64,000 nt of DNA from Sycon ciliatum (GCF_964019385.1 NC_088644.1:19268273-19332272); one strand, 5' to 3'. Shown: positions 25,501 to 31,493, counted from the stretch's first letter. The notes: generated by a model not told the origin, from the sequence alone. Numbers and translations: made by a program.

Positions 25501-28500
25501 AGCATACCATGTGCATCCATATCATAACAAAATCGCAAATTGAGCAGCGCACCACAGCCGTGCACTTCAATGTGTGGCATAAGCATCTACATGTACAAGG
25601 AAAAGACAGACAAACATGCAAGAGCAGGGGATTATAGCTTAAAGGGGAAGTATAGGCAAACGTCAAATTTTCACCAGTTTTAGCCTTCAGGGCGCTGAGT
25701 CGAATGGTCTTGGTCCGAGGAAACGCTCCCTTCCTCCTTTACTATGATTCCCAATCGAACTCGCCACTTCCACCAAAACTGCGTGACTGCGCCCTACCCC
25801 GAACCCGTGACTGCAGCAGCTGCAGTGAAAATATATTTGAGGTTATACTTTTAAGCCATGCTCATGCGCTCCACTCACATGCATGCAAACTGAGTATAGT
25901 ACTAACCACACTATCCATGTACTGTATTCTACAAAAAGCTGTTAAAGCCGTTCTTACCTCCAGTTCTACCTCTGTTCTTACCTCCAGTTCTACCTCTGTT
26001 CTTACCTCCAGTTCCACATTGCAGAATGTCAGGTTGACAAGATTGCCTTCTAGCGCTTTGAAATCTCTTCCCATTATCACCGAGTTCACGTCTATGGAAG
26101 CTGATGTCAAACCGAGAGTACATGCATAGGAATACAAGTAGGTTTTTAGTGCCTGTGCAATTATCTACAACCACAAAGCAATGGAGCCCCAGCCAGTTGA
26201 GTTGAGTCCAGTTCAGTCAGCACCAGTGGGCGTGCTACCTTACGGCACAGGAAACCACCCAAATACGTTTGAGTACATACAAACACTGGATCCAAGCGGA
26301 TCCAAAAGTCAGCGTTGTTATGACTCCCGCCTAGCTGTGACGTAGCACTGTTAAGCCCTGGTAATCCTGACACATTATGGTGCTCTGTGGCAGCATGTTC
26401 CTTCAGAGTGTACACCAGTTCTGAGATATTTTCACACAATTGTACCAGCAAGGTGTGTGCAAGACCGGCACCCATTTGACATAGAATATAATTGTTGCAT
26501 GGTAGAATGGCATCGGCATGTGACAGTAAGTACTTTACCAATTTTTCTCCAGTCCAATCTATTCACCCTTGGTCGAAATGAGAACTGAGCACCTGCACAA
26601 AAGTAGAAATGCAGATTCACATCAGTCAAGCTCACACTTCACATCACAATCAGATTCATACGCTACATACATACAAGTACAGTGATAGACAGTAAGTTTT
26701 AATCTCACAATTAAGAAAAAGAACGAATAAGATATTGCTATGCATCCTTCAGAGTCTCCAACTCTGGCGGTTATTAGCAGCTTTATCCTATCAATATTAG
26801 AGCAGGCTGCGCTATATCAAAGGGTCTCCAGATCATGGCCATGCTGCCGCCAACTACCGTAATGTCGCGTAGAAAAGCAGGTGACGGTTAACGGCCGTGT
26901 AAGCCGGGGTTCAAACCATGCTTCTATTCAAGTTATGCTTCTATTCAAAACATGTGTCTACGTCACGTCAACATCAGCAGTGTACATGGTGCATGCAGTG
27001 CATGCCGCCATGCATGTACTGTGCAAGTACTTGCGCGTGTATTTGCAGAGAGCAGTGTATCTTCTGTGTCATGGCGCGCTGCGAAAACGGCTTCTATACG
27101 AGTCATGCTTTTGTACGCGACACTACATTAAGTCCCCAGATGCACGCAGCTTGCACACACAACACCAGCGTCAGGAGCACCAGGCCTTCTAGCTCCAGTG
27201 GACAGCATTTGATTGCCTGCAACAACCCGTCCTCTTATTACTTACCGGCATCACACCCAGTAATACCCTGGAACACTCTATCTGCCATCTTGCTATAACA
27301 AGAATCCCACCTCATCTGTATCAGTGTATGCACCACCAGCACACCTACAGGTAGCTCTGGTCTACACAGTACCTGTAACTGAACCCAGCTGGTCAGTTGC
27401 TGTGCATACATGTGCATGTACCAGTACTGTATATCCACTGTGGGCAGCTACTCTACTATTTCCAGCAGTTTATCACAACTTGTCATTGTCACAAGACATT
27501 AGAGAGGTTCTGCAAAACGAAAATGTGTACGAACTTTCGCTCTATGTCACGAAGTGAGAAACTTCGCACGAACGTTCGCAACTTTGGACTCGAAACTTGC
27601 ATGGAACGCGAAATGAACTTTCGTAGGTGGTTTCGTGAGATCGGGTCATGGCGTACGTGCCCTTGGCGCGTGCAAACTACGAAAATGTGCAGAACACAAA
27701 GTTCGTGCAAAACTTTGTACACATTTTCACAAGGCCTGTCGCGAAACTTCCTTCGAATTTTCGTTGTGCAGAACCTCTCTAATATGTCCCGATTATGTGC
27801 CACTAGCACTAAGTCTTATTCTTAATCATATGGTGCAATCATCTGTGCGGTACATCACCTCCCCCTCCCACACTATCCTCATTGTTCACTCTCCCTTTTT
27901 TTCTCCCCGTAGATGCGTTTGTGTGGCTAACACCAGGCCATGCAGTGGTCAGATGAGCCCTACAAACCCTAGCTGCACTAGTGACCTTTTTTTTAAAAAG
28001 GGTTAAGGATTCGCCAAAAGGCATTGTTACCCTGCACCCCACAGTTCCTGTTTTGGGTGTACTCTGTCCAAAGTGAATATTTACTCATGCTGATAACCCA
28101 GACTTCGTGCTTCTATTTCGTTGTACAGTCAACTTCGCTTATAACGACATTCGGCGCGGCATCAAAAAAGTGTCCTTATTCGCGAAGTGTCGTTATACCC
28201 AAAGTCTCGTTATATGTATTACAGTTGGAAGGGACTTCGCTCTGGGCATGGAAATGCTGTCATTATTCGCGAATTGTCGTTATATCCGCAGTCGTTATTA
28301 GCGAAGTTGACTGCACAATTTTTCCTCCGAATGTACATGTACATGTGCGTACATGTAGATCTACACCATACACAAGCTATTGTGCTATATACACGTACAC
28401 CTCTCGCATATGATTCTGGAAGTTGAAACGATGTGAAACATAGAATCAAAGAATGTTAATAGAAAAGAAAAAGGACCAAGGAATTACAAGTTACGTTATA

Positions 28501-29663
28501 ATATCCACTAACACTACCAGTTACTGAACAATCAGCTCATGCGATAACATTGCACAACACTGACCGACGGTACTGACAATCTACAACTACAGTCAACTTC
28601 GCTAATAACGACCGCGGATATAACGACAATTCGCGAATAACGTCAGAATTTCCATGCCCAGAGCAAAGTCCAATCCAACTGTAATACATATGAGACTTCG
28701 GGTATAACGACAATTCGCGAATAAGGACACTTGTTTGATGCCCCGCCGAGTGTCGTTATAAGCGAAGTTGACTGTAACTGGCTAAGAGATGTGCTAGAGC
28801 TGTTAGCCAGTTAGTTGTAGAACGTCAGTACCGTCGGTCAGTGCCATGCAATGTTATCGCATGAGCTGATTCAGACTGTTTAGTAACTGGTGGTGTTAGT
28901 GGACATTATAGCGTAACTTGTAGTTCCTTGGTCTTTTTCTTTTCTATAAATTTATCCTTGGCTCTCCATCCGAGTCCAATCAAAGAATGGTGGCCTAATA
29001 GTTACAGAAAGGGTCTTGCAGTCTCCATGGTCCCAATAATTCTGTTGTTTATAGGATATGAGTGAGGACTACATTTGCAAAAGGATGAGTGAGATTATGT
29101 ACCGTAGTACAATCATGTACTTGTTGGTTTGACAGCATGAAAAAAGGGGGAGGAAATAGTGACCTTTCTCCAACCATCCATGGTTGGTAGAGCCCAGTCC
29201 GTTGGGACCATTTGAGCCGTATGGGTCAGATGGTAGATGGTTGTAGAAAGGTCACTATTTCCGAACACGGTGTCCTCCACCTTGTTTCATGCTGTCAAAC
29301 CTACAATATAATTATGTGAACTGAAACAAGGTTTATGTTATCATGTACTTGTACGTGAATTCACGCAGGACCACCTCCGTCTTCAGTTTACGCACCTTGA
29401 GCGTCGTGTAGGCTGCGGTCCCATTCAGAAGGGCTGTCGTCACTTAGCCCATCGCTTCTCTCCGTTCTCTGCGTAGTTCTATGTTCAGCGGGGTACGAAC
29501 CGCCGGTGCCGCCATTTTCAGCTGCTGTAGTGCCTGAACGTGTGCTGCGAGCACGCCGCCGCGAAGCTGAGGCATTGTCTGTCCGTCCTGCGTAAGAACG
29601 GGACCGGCGCGCAGTGTCCGCTTCGCCGCTTCGGTGTCTTCGCCGCTCCTGGCGTGTAGCCAT
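457..29663 (-). CDS. DZIP1: DZIP1-like (Iguana) ciliary zinc-finger/coiled-coil protein gene, 3' end outside window
   Basis: Twenty-four minus-strand exons between these limits join in one frame, giving at least about 1,140 residues; listed separately below. Recognised from the family's N-terminal block: FSFRPR..LDWR, then IDVNSV and LVNLTFCN, then a short helix (VVKLLQLMVECLL), and one C-x2-C-x12-H-x4-H finger at residues 231-252 ending in RRHP. In vertebrates DZIP1/DZIP1L acts at the basal body and is needed for cilium formation and Hedgehog signalling; that role is known for the family, not shown here. Downstream of the finger come Glu/Gln/Arg-rich helices typical of a coiled coil, then a Ser/Pro/acidic region. 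Start chosen at ATG 29663 (context AACAATGG), because exon 1 ends in phase 1 and exon 2 begins in the matching phase. Exon 18 (phase 0 out) and exon 19 (phase 1 in) do not fit, so at least one exon is missing or a site is misplaced. The last mapped exon ends in a good donor, so the C-terminus lies left of the window. Confidence 0.88.
580..1952. other. Intron sequence, no gene seen
   Basis: Space between DZIP1-like exons 24 and 23. Two overlapping minus-strand open frames (near 1.4-1.8 kb) lack recognisable domains or good splice borders. A poly-C tract sits at 1804-1820. Confidence 0.6.
1953..2205 (-). CDS. DZIP1: DZIP1-like exon 23 (Ser/Asp-rich)
   Basis: ELNEAVGQPAASALQPPATA, then DMDDSLSDLSGSDELAESS, ends GRVRE. 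Phase 2 in, phase 0 out. Acceptor ATCTACAG, donor GAG|GTAAGT. Confidence 0.75.
2690..3214 (-). CDS. DZIP1: DZIP1-like exon 22 (acidic and Pro/Ala-rich)
   Basis: The longest exon, 175 codons. RPVVHAGDPYQPSDSSSPLS, then DDEDDEEEQ, Pro/Lys/Ala-rich sequence, and ends DDEDDSSWEESI. Phase 2 in and out. Acceptor TTGTTCAG, donor CAG|GTAAAT. Likely disordered. Confidence 0.75.
3477..3657. repeat. 36-bp minisatellite, five copies
   Basis: Unit cctgcacgtttacccttcca plus ggtatccaagtccaga, five near-perfect copies in the intron upstream of exon 22. Open frames here on both strands are by-products of the repeat. Confidence 0.93.
3651..3852. repeat. 14-bp minisatellite grading into a variant
   Basis: Unit ggtatccaagtgca repeated, then changing to ggtatgggagtgca for the last copies. 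Abuts the 36-bp array and shares its ggtatccaag core, so one array probably grew from the other. Confidence 0.92.
3906..4318. repeat. 19-bp minisatellite containing TTTAGGG
   Basis: Unit tttagggttgttgagagca, about 21 copies with occasional tgt-to-cgt and ggc variants. The TTTAGGG is part of a longer unit, so this is not a telomere. Confidence 0.95.
4680..4869 (-). CDS. DZIP1: DZIP1-like exon 21 (Ser/Thr/Pro/Lys-rich)
   Basis: SDKSRPPMTPLKTQSSTPGG onward to EPSNKRLGQ; phase 1 in, phase 2 out. Acceptor GGCTTTAG, donor CA|GTACGT, the latter chosen because it is the one that restores exon 22. Confidence 0.68.
4924..5118. repeat. Two short tandem arrays (16 bp and 18 bp units)
   Basis: First aagtaaactgcaagca repeated to about 5002, then gttgtataaataattaat repeated from about 5040. 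Intronic. Confidence 0.9.
5146..5466 (+). pseudogene. Plus-strand coding-like segment of unknown identity inside a DZIP1 intron
   Basis: Two adjoining stretches read like protein. After acceptor-like CCCCACACAG comes WDVKVRIPIEAQNAIIDHAV, then SLRRWSVESVMDISKGK, ending in a donor-like AAAG|GTAAGG. About 120 bp later, GKTAECFALKQMFTTMALLG then LEAACQI ends at ATAG|GTGAGT. The simple splice phases do not join. Not recognised; may be a fragment of a mobile-element gene or a nested gene. Confidence 0.4.
6145..6265 (+). pseudogene. Plus-strand coding-like segment, unknown
   Basis: Between acceptor-like CTTACTGCAG and donor-like TTGCAG|GTAAAG only one frame is open: RKGEISFFERKEDYGFVHHY then IPCNLTTNLPHLLQ. 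It lies downstream of the coding-like pieces at 5.15-5.47 kb on the same strand and may belong with them. No family recognised. Confidence 0.3.
6785..7085. repeat. Short tandem arrays (ctaccctagt and gccgggcttagctgggcttg)
   Basis: About 6790-6870 is a loose array of taccctagtc; about 6975-7080 repeats gccgggcttagctgggcttg with tata spacers. Intronic, between exons 21 and 20. Confidence 0.85.
7365..7445 (-). CDS. DZIP1: DZIP1-like exon 20 (Lys/Ala-rich)
   Basis: EGIHTQKKMPALKVKAVAAL then TAPRAN; phase 1 in and out. Acceptor TTTATCAG, donor ATG|GTGAGT. Only this frame is open, and it fits exon 19 and exon 21. Confidence 0.65.
7735..8125. repeat. CA-rich and AACAC-rich low-complexity sequence
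   Basis: A (CA)n tract at about 7738-7766, then many aacac/acaac units from 7925 to 8120. It overlies the acceptor side of DZIP1-like exon 19 and gives false Val/Leu/Cys-rich frames on the minus strand. Confidence 0.85.
7860..7916 (-). CDS. DZIP1: DZIP1-like exon 19 (short, Pro/Lys-rich)
   Basis: Encodes LLSTVPNTPPISPDKRKQ with phase 1 in and out. Donor CAAG|GTATGT. The acceptor GGCTGCAG lies beside a TG-rich tract; a second acceptor (TTTCAACAG) in the same phase would shorten it by 15 bp. Confidence 0.55.
8180..8676. mobile_element. Decayed pogo-like MITE sequence
   Basis: The right end, read on the minus strand, is CAGTCAGACCTTGCTTATCC, the kind of end seen in pogo/Tigger elements. Scattered TCCGGATA and GGATAACCG motifs lie to its left. 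No clean second end or target duplication was found. Confidence 0.45.
9000..9142. repeat. (CA)n and (CT)n microsatellite
   Basis: Interrupted CA repeats with a (TC)n core at about 9082-9096. Confidence 0.9.
9555..10050. mobile_element. Truncated copy of the TTAA-site foldback element
   Basis: Shares the centre and right arm of the intact element at 47449-48319: CAAGTCACCTGGTCACC, GACCAGGTGACTAGG, CATCTAGTAGGGC, then CTTCCTCGGACCAAG. The left arm is missing. Confidence 0.75.
10474..11270. repeat. 19-bp minisatellite, about 41 copies
   Basis: Unit acacattgggcaggttgaa with sub-variants (gcaga/gcagg, attggg/atgggg). It fills the intron between DZIP1-like exon 18 and exon 19. Because the unit is not a multiple of three, all three minus-strand frames repeat the same 19-residue pattern, which is a hallmark of a non-coding array. 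Confidence 0.96.
11348..11425 (-). CDS. DZIP1: DZIP1-like exon 18
   Basis: Twenty-six codons, phase 0 on both sides: GFACLSEEDFGGRMENLERS then RQVQSV. Acceptor TTTGTCATTAG, donor GTG|GTAAGT. The next mapped exon needs a phase 1 donor, so this junction is unresolved. A candidate filler near 8.74-8.82 kb (IYSTLANTLANQGLQSNYG, acceptor GCATCAG) is open but does not fix the phase. Confidence 0.68.
11655..11984 (+). other. Open frame of unknown nature containing half of an inverted repeat
   Basis: A 109-codon plus-strand frame; its second half reads well (QKDNMLKDLSDALRENGITA). No family recognised, and no splice partner found. Bases 11809-11838 reappear exactly inverted at 11991-12020. It may be a transposon scrap inside a DZIP1 intron; coding status is doubtful. 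Confidence 0.25.
12478..12572 (-). CDS. DZIP1: DZIP1-like exon 17 (helical, charged)
   Basis: Phase 1 in, phase 0 out; RYNHAPAVIEQTRAEVQETI then RVEMQRAGLKS. Acceptor CCTGATAG, donor AGC|GTAAGT. Confidence 0.7.
13344..13426 (-). CDS. DZIP1: DZIP1-like exon 16 (low-complexity)
   Basis: Phase 2 in, phase 1 out; encodes KRKSESFDTPAQQQSATYHL then PSNQAIT. Acceptor CTCTCTGCAG, donor ACCA|GTAAGC. Chosen because its phases join exons 15 and 17. Confidence 0.65.
13569..13784. mobile_element. MITE with TACTGTAAATATAC ends
   Basis: Left end TACTGTAAATATACAC, right end GTATATTTACAGTA; inverted match of about 14 bp with TA at both borders, suggesting a Tc1/mariner-type element. Interior is 'cggc'/'gccga' rich and has no open frame. 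Confidence 0.8.
13915..14121. mobile_element. MITE with ACTGT(A/C)GAACGGGTAAT ends
   Basis: Left end ACTGTAGAACGGGTAATTTT; the right end is its inverse with one change and continues inward as AGCGAC. About 26-bp terminal inverted repeats. Interior repeats TTAGCGA. Confidence 0.85.
14738..14927 (-). CDS. DZIP1: DZIP1-like exon 15 (acidic then Ser/Thr-rich)
   Basis: Phase 1 in, phase 2 out. Starts ELSDSDDDYVAGSSQDQQHQ and ends ERRTSSSGT. Acceptor GTGTTTAG, donor AGT|GTATGT. Confidence 0.72.
15421..15500. repeat. (CTGT)n microsatellite
   Basis: About 20 uninterrupted CTGT units in the intron between DZIP1-like exons 15 and 14. Confidence 0.97.
15660..15930 (-). CDS. DZIP1: DZIP1-like exon 14 (end of coiled coil, low-complexity)
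   Basis: Ninety codons plus one base: AQQQSQERQRRQASSRLDYE, then Gln/Arg/Pro-rich sequence ending VDDST. Acceptor TGTATCCAG, donor ACAG|GTATAT; phase 0 in, phase 1 out. Confidence 0.78.
16160..16201 (-). CDS. DZIP1: DZIP1-like exon 13 (coiled coil, short)
   Basis: Fourteen codons, MLLSQQEQNHREVE, phase 0 on both sides, between acceptor ATGCTTCCAG and donor GAG|GTAAGC. Confidence 0.75.
16317..16377. repeat. Direct repeat of about 30 bp, two copies
   Basis: gcttggtccactatgatcca plus ttcggcaat occurs twice in tandem. Confidence 0.85.
16558..16728. mobile_element. Tc1-like MITE
   Basis: TACAGTCGTGGCCAAAGAAA at the left and the inverted equivalent at the right, both continuing inward as TCCGACCCG. 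TA borders both ends. The CAGT..GGCCAAA start is characteristic of Tc1 elements. No coding content. Confidence 0.85.
16873..16968 (-). CDS. DZIP1: DZIP1-like exon 12 (coiled coil)
   Basis: Thirty-two codons, phase 0 on both sides, MSKMEQQQESQKDEWRSRLN onward. Acceptor TATTTTAAG, donor CAG|GTTAGT. Confidence 0.8.
17163..17185 (-). ncRNA. Hammerhead-ribozyme-like core in a dispersed repeat
   Basis: Read on the minus strand: CTGATGA, then AGGCAATTTGCC (GGC/GCC stem II with an extra A), then GAAACG. These are the two invariant hammerhead blocks in the right order. Stems I and III could not be closed by eye, so activity is uncertain. The surrounding about 90 bp recur at 48.33-48.42 kb. Confidence 0.45.
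17293..17451 (-). CDS. DZIP1: DZIP1-like exon 11 (coiled coil)
   Basis: Fifty-three codons, phase 0 on both sides: DANSDSDESAGRAHRHERRS, then a long Glu/Lys/Leu helix ending LKAIMKEQ. Acceptor TTGCCAAG, donor CAG|GTTAGC. Confidence 0.82.
17779..17815. repeat. Poly-G / poly-C palindrome
   Basis: Fourteen G, then TGCA, five C, A and thirteen C. GGGGGTGCACCCCC is a perfect palindrome. Other G-runs lie at 17541 and 17946. Confidence 0.9.
18174..18508. mobile_element. TIR-flanked element, ATAGGGCTTGAAA ends
   Basis: ATAGGGCTTGAAAGTGATG at the left; the right end is the inverse (TTTTCAAGCCCTAT). An internal stretch (GGAAACCACCCAAA then ATGGATCC) is shared with 26.24-26.31 kb. No matching 8-bp target duplication. 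Confidence 0.6.
18540..18674 (-). CDS. DZIP1: DZIP1-like exon 10 (coiled coil and Ser/Arg patch)
   Basis: Forty-five codons, phase 0 on both sides: ANLQAVVQPLQLQIEQLMAT, then a KSRSSRSRS patch and NLGDIE. Acceptor GCTCTTTAG, donor GAG|GTTGGT. Confidence 0.82.
19243..19314 (-). CDS. DZIP1: DZIP1-like exon 9 (coiled coil)
   Basis: Twenty-four codons, phase 0 on both sides, beginning EADLNKEHQQALQEATRQEK. Acceptor TCTGTACAG, donor GAG|GTGTGT. A further short, weakly bounded segment near 19098-19142 (ending SLEQQ before a GT) could be an extra exon; it has no proper pyrimidine tract and is left out. Confidence 0.82.
19472..19560. repeat. (GA)n and GGGA-rich low-complexity tract
   Basis: About 17 GA units followed by agaaggagggagggaggg. 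Intronic. Confidence 0.92.
19796..19931 (-). CDS. DZIP1: DZIP1-like exon 8 (coiled coil)
   Basis: Phase 2 in, phase 0 out; encodes SVDDKLKQEEAARQVSSLQD and then NLTKRLQDNEERMRRNFEER. Leucine and charged residues at heptad spacing. Donor CGG|GTGAGT. Confidence 0.85.
20032..20183 (-). CDS. DZIP1: DZIP1-like exon 7 (single C2H2 zinc finger)
   Basis: Starts directly at the first zinc ligand: CPYCPKQFVNEPLLHGHMER then RHP. Spacing is C-x2-C-x12-H-x4-H (residues 231, 234, 247, 252 in the joined model). The HxxRRHP ending is typical of the DZIP1 finger. Acceptor GACTACAG, donor CCAG|GTATGG; ends in phase 2. Confidence 0.92.
20292..20426 (-). CDS. DZIP1: DZIP1-like exon 6 (coiled coil before the zinc finger)
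   Basis: Forty-five codons, phase 0 on both sides; contains KKLQSYKKEMKNRKENI and ends NDIQQ. Lys/Glu heptad-like pattern. The order matches the Lys/Arg-rich segment that precedes the finger in DZIP1. The intron upstream is about 3.9 kb and full of transposon sequence. Confidence 0.88.
20665..23235. mobile_element. 2.6-kb TIR-type element, family unknown
   Basis: The left flank (tatatatgtaggactcagta, then TAGAGTCCATTGGTCCAAAA) is matched in inverse at the right flank near 23.1-23.22 kb; arms about 115-150 bp, imperfect. Next to the right arm a unit of about 120 bp (gattttggaccaatggactc) is directly duplicated. Inside are a short frame starting MAAGSAVKLLTVICHEVTKE at 20966 and a tandem duplication at 21.10-21.37 kb. 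Sits in the intron between DZIP1-like exons 6 and 5. Confidence 0.6.
21100..21370. repeat. Tandem duplication of about 130 bp
   Basis: AGAAAAGTTCAGCACAGTTC .. TCTGACGAGTCAG .. CTGACACTCTCTTTCGTTCG .. CACAAGGATCCCCTGTTTG occurs twice with small changes. Confidence 0.85.
23562..24192. mobile_element. Large inverted repeat (two 194-bp arms) of a dispersed retroelement-like family
   Basis: Arms 23562-23755 and 23999-24192 are near-identical in inverse orientation, separated by 243 bp. Each arm holds ACTGATGATGGTCACACGAA, a hammerhead-like block. A third, diverged copy is at 51.02-51.18 kb. All three share flanking text TAACCGACGAGGAGACAACA or its neighbours. Confidence 0.85.
24098..24117 (+). 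ncRNA. Hammerhead-ribozyme-like core
   Basis: CTGATGA followed by TGGTCACAC then GAAA. Stem II would be only TG/CA with a GTCA loop and one unpaired C, which is poor, so this is a motif match and not a proven ribozyme. The same core lies inverted at 23637-23656, and a decayed one (CCGATGA..GAAA) at 51093-51112. Confidence 0.35.
24343..24408 (-). CDS. DZIP1: DZIP1-like exon 5 (coiled-coil linker)
   Basis: Twenty-two charged codons beginning YAQKELKEDSS, phase 0 on both sides. Acceptor GACGTGCAG, donor AAG|GTTAGT. Lies where the family has a short coiled coil between the N-terminal domain and the finger. Confidence 0.8.
24602..25200. mobile_element. hAT-type nonautonomous element with intact target duplication
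   Basis: Ends TAGGGCTGAAACGA and TCGTTTCAGCCCTA. The 8 bp GTAAATAC occurs at 24594-24601 and again at 25201-25208, a perfect hAT-style target-site duplication. Interior has ATCGA-rich subterminal sequence and no transposase frame. Confidence 0.93.
25413..25484 (-). CDS. DZIP1: DZIP1-like exon 4 (Dzip N-terminal helix)
   Basis: Twenty-four codons, phase 0 on both sides, carrying RNFMKVVKLLQLMVECLL, which matches the hydrophobic helix of the family's N-terminal domain. Acceptor CTTTCCAG, donor CTG|GTGAGT. Confidence 0.88.
25643..25800. mobile_element. Half copy (one arm) of the TTAA-site foldback element
   Basis: TTAA followed by AGGGGAAGTATAGGC, then CGAATGGTCTTGGTCCGAGG and CCCAATCGAACTCGC, as in the left arm at 47.45 kb. 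The other arm is absent. Confidence 0.75.
26006..26100 (-). CDS. DZIP1: DZIP1-like exon 3 (Dzip N-terminal domain, triplicated donor)
   Basis: Encodes SIDVNSVIMGRDFKALEG followed by NLVNLTFCNVELE, colinear with the vertebrate Dzip N-terminal domain. The end given is the first of three identical donors (GGAG|GTAAGAAC) lying in a 24-bp tandem repeat; the alternative exon ends are 25982 and 25958. Each later site would add eight in-frame residues. Confidence 0.88.
26539..26592 (-). CDS. DZIP1: DZIP1-like exon 2 (start of Dzip N-terminal domain)
   Basis: Encodes AQFSFRPRVNRLDWRKI; the FRPR..LDWR signature is diagnostic of the DZIP1/DZIP1L N-terminal domain. Acceptor TTTTGTGCAG, donor ATTG|GTAAAG; phase 1 in and out. 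Confidence 0.9.
27498..27783. mobile_element. MITE with ATTAGAGAGGTTCTGC ends
   Basis: ATTAGAGAGGTTCTGCAAAA at the left; the exact inverse of the first 17 bases at the right, continuing with few changes for about 29 bp. The interior is rich in CGAAA/TTTCG. Frames on both strands come from the symmetry. Confidence 0.85.
28126..28313. mobile_element. pogo-like MITE, copy 1
   Basis: CAGTCAACTTCGCTTATAAC at the left and its inverse (GCGAAGTTGACTG) at the right, TA at the left border (CA at the right). Repeated TTCGCGAA and CGTTAT motifs inside. Confidence 0.88.
28461..28945. mobile_element. Foldback element interrupted by a pogo-like MITE
   Basis: Arms 28461-28577 and 28824-28945 are inverted copies (for example AATCAGCTCATGCGATAACA and GACCGACGGTACTGAC). 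The centre is a complete second pogo-like MITE at 28590-28774 with CAGTCAAC ends and TA at both borders. The MITE must have inserted after the foldback existed. Confidence 0.85.
28590..28774. mobile_element. pogo-like MITE, copy 2 (nested)
   Basis: CAGTCAACTTCGCTAATAAC .. GTTATAAGCGAAGTTGACTG flanked by TA (28588-28589 and 28775-28776). Relative of the copy at 28126; a decayed third copy lies at about 34433-34606. Confidence 0.9.
29125..29302. mobile_element. Short inverted-repeat element with TTTGACAGCATGAAA ends
   Basis: TTTGACAGCATGAAA at the left and TTTCATGCTGTCAAA at the right, plus inner inverted pairs GGAAATAGTGACCTTTCT / AGAAAGGTCACTATTTCC. It lies just downstream of the DZIP1-like exon 1 donor, in intron 1. 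Confidence 0.82.
29396..29663 (-). CDS. DZIP1: DZIP1-like exon 1 (start codon, basic Arg/Ser-rich N-terminus)
   Basis: Opens with MATRQERRRH and encodes 89 codons plus one base; rich in Arg, Ser and Thr. Ends CAAG|GTGCGT, a strong donor. The one leftover base plus the GT at the start of exon 2 makes Gly, which leads straight into the Dzip N-terminal motif. No homology was recognised in this tail, so its assignment to the gene rests on splice phase and position. Confidence 0.65.
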
Positions 29664-31493
29664 TGTTTTCGAGGCAGCAGCTTACTCCAGCGAGTATTCT
29701 TGCTCGTGACACGGACTACTCGAGAGGCGTTCTTTACAACGTACACAGAGCCTCCTTCTGAAAAGTTAGTGCCAACGACAGTTACGTGACCGGCTTCAAT
29801 AACGTGCACATACAATGACTTCAAACTGAAAACATCCTGACCAAGATTCGGAAAGAAACTATGAAAATTAATGTTTTGCTTACGAAAATAGGAGCAGGAC
29901 TACATGACTGTCAGTTTAGGGGTATGCCGTATGGCCTGCTGCGGAAGCACTGAAATGGGCGAAGCGCCAAAAGGTACACCAAGACGCGAGAAGGAAGGAA
30001 AGTTAGTTAGCGAAGTTCAAAGGTAGTCGGCTAATTATTCTAACAAAATAACCCAGGCACGTCCAACCCTTCCAGTCAAGGAAAGAAACCACATTCAAAC
30101 ACTTGAACGCTAGCATAATACAGTAGTCAATGTATTTTTATCTACTACCACAGTAGTACCGTGCTGACAGGTAAAGCCTATCACTTGCACTAACACTAAC
30201 ACCAAACTCCAAGTCCAAAGACTAGTTACCACGGTTACCATGGACCAACACCTGAACCATGATTCATGAACCATGTGAACACTGACAACAGCAGTTAGTC
30301 AGCTACTACACACTACTAGTACTACTAGCAGCTTGAACTACGCTAGATTTTTGTCATTTTTGAACATTTGAGCTGTAACTCGATGGGTACGGCCGGGTGG
30401 ATTCGCGCCTTGCATGGTCTTCGTGTCACTTTTTGCTGCGTATCACCATGATCACTGGCAGCTCAGCCTATAGCGGGGATGTACATGTGCGCTGTACATA
30501 ATAATAATATCTGGCGCCCAGACCGGGCTCACGCCTACATTTTACATTACTGCAGTACCGCAGTAGACCGTGCAGGCGTGCACGGACGTCGGTACCATGA
30601 ATGATCAGTGCATGGACAGCATGCATGGTGCCGGCGCGGTGTCGATCACGGTACATGTAGTCACTACTACACTACATAGTACATAGCACTAGTCTGTACT
30701 CTGTACTCAGGACAGTGTAGGCAGTGGATGATAGATCTACCAACCCGCAGCTAGCTAGCGCTAGCGCTAGCCGTAGCTGTAGATCATCATCATGATTGTA
30801 CAACAGTAGATCTACATGTAGGAATCTCTTCCGGTACTACTGTAGATACAAATGCACAGGGCGAATCCGAATGAATGAAAATCCGCCTACAAGTAGGTCA
30901 CATTCCAGGCTTGAACTACTTTTATTTTGAAGCCATCGCCGCCGGTGTGATCGGTTTATCTACGGTCGCTGTAAGCTTTTAGTTTTTACATCCTACCATG
31001 AATACCCTAGTTCTGTAGACTTCCGACTAGAATGGCAGACTCCTCCTTAGAAGCTGCGCTGGTTATGTCGGGTTTTCAGATGTAGAGAAGCGAATTTGTC
31101 TTCCTCACTTTTACCGTCAGTAGCCCTCCAGCCTTGCCTCTGTGATTAGACTGAAGTGGCTGCGACAAGTGACCAGTAATTGCCAATATGGCAATAACAA
31201 GTTTTAGATCAGAAAACACCAGGTCAAGAGGACAAAAATCGTAGTCTTTAGAGCTTGGAGTCGAGAGGTCTTGAGCCGCCAGCCTGGAGAATGGTCGATC
31301 GACGCAGTTGAGGGCAGGTTGACTCCTATGATCGCGGATAAAATTCTGGAAGCCACACCTCCACAACTAGCTTGCTGTGGTAAAATACCTTCACCTTGAT
31401 ATGATCTTCATTATTTTTACACTACACATGTAGTATGAAAAATTCGGAATTTGTCAAGATTGTTTGCTAGCAATATCTTCAATCAGGCTCATC
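29664..31493. promoter_or_regulatory. Divergent intergenic spacer between the DZIP1-like gene and channel gene A
   Basis: The two start codons face away from each other across 1.83 kb, so promoters for both genes should be here, though no TATA box or clear initiator was identified. An RFX X-box-like sequence (GTTACCATGGACC) is at 30235, matching only the left half well. A run of GCTAGC palindromes lies near 30753. No open frame of note. Confidence 0.45.

Noticed and set aside
29444..29824. Alternative minus-strand frame of 126 codons over DZIP1-like exon 1
   Set aside because: It overlaps the frame that splices in phase into the Dzip domain and lacks a donor in its own phase.
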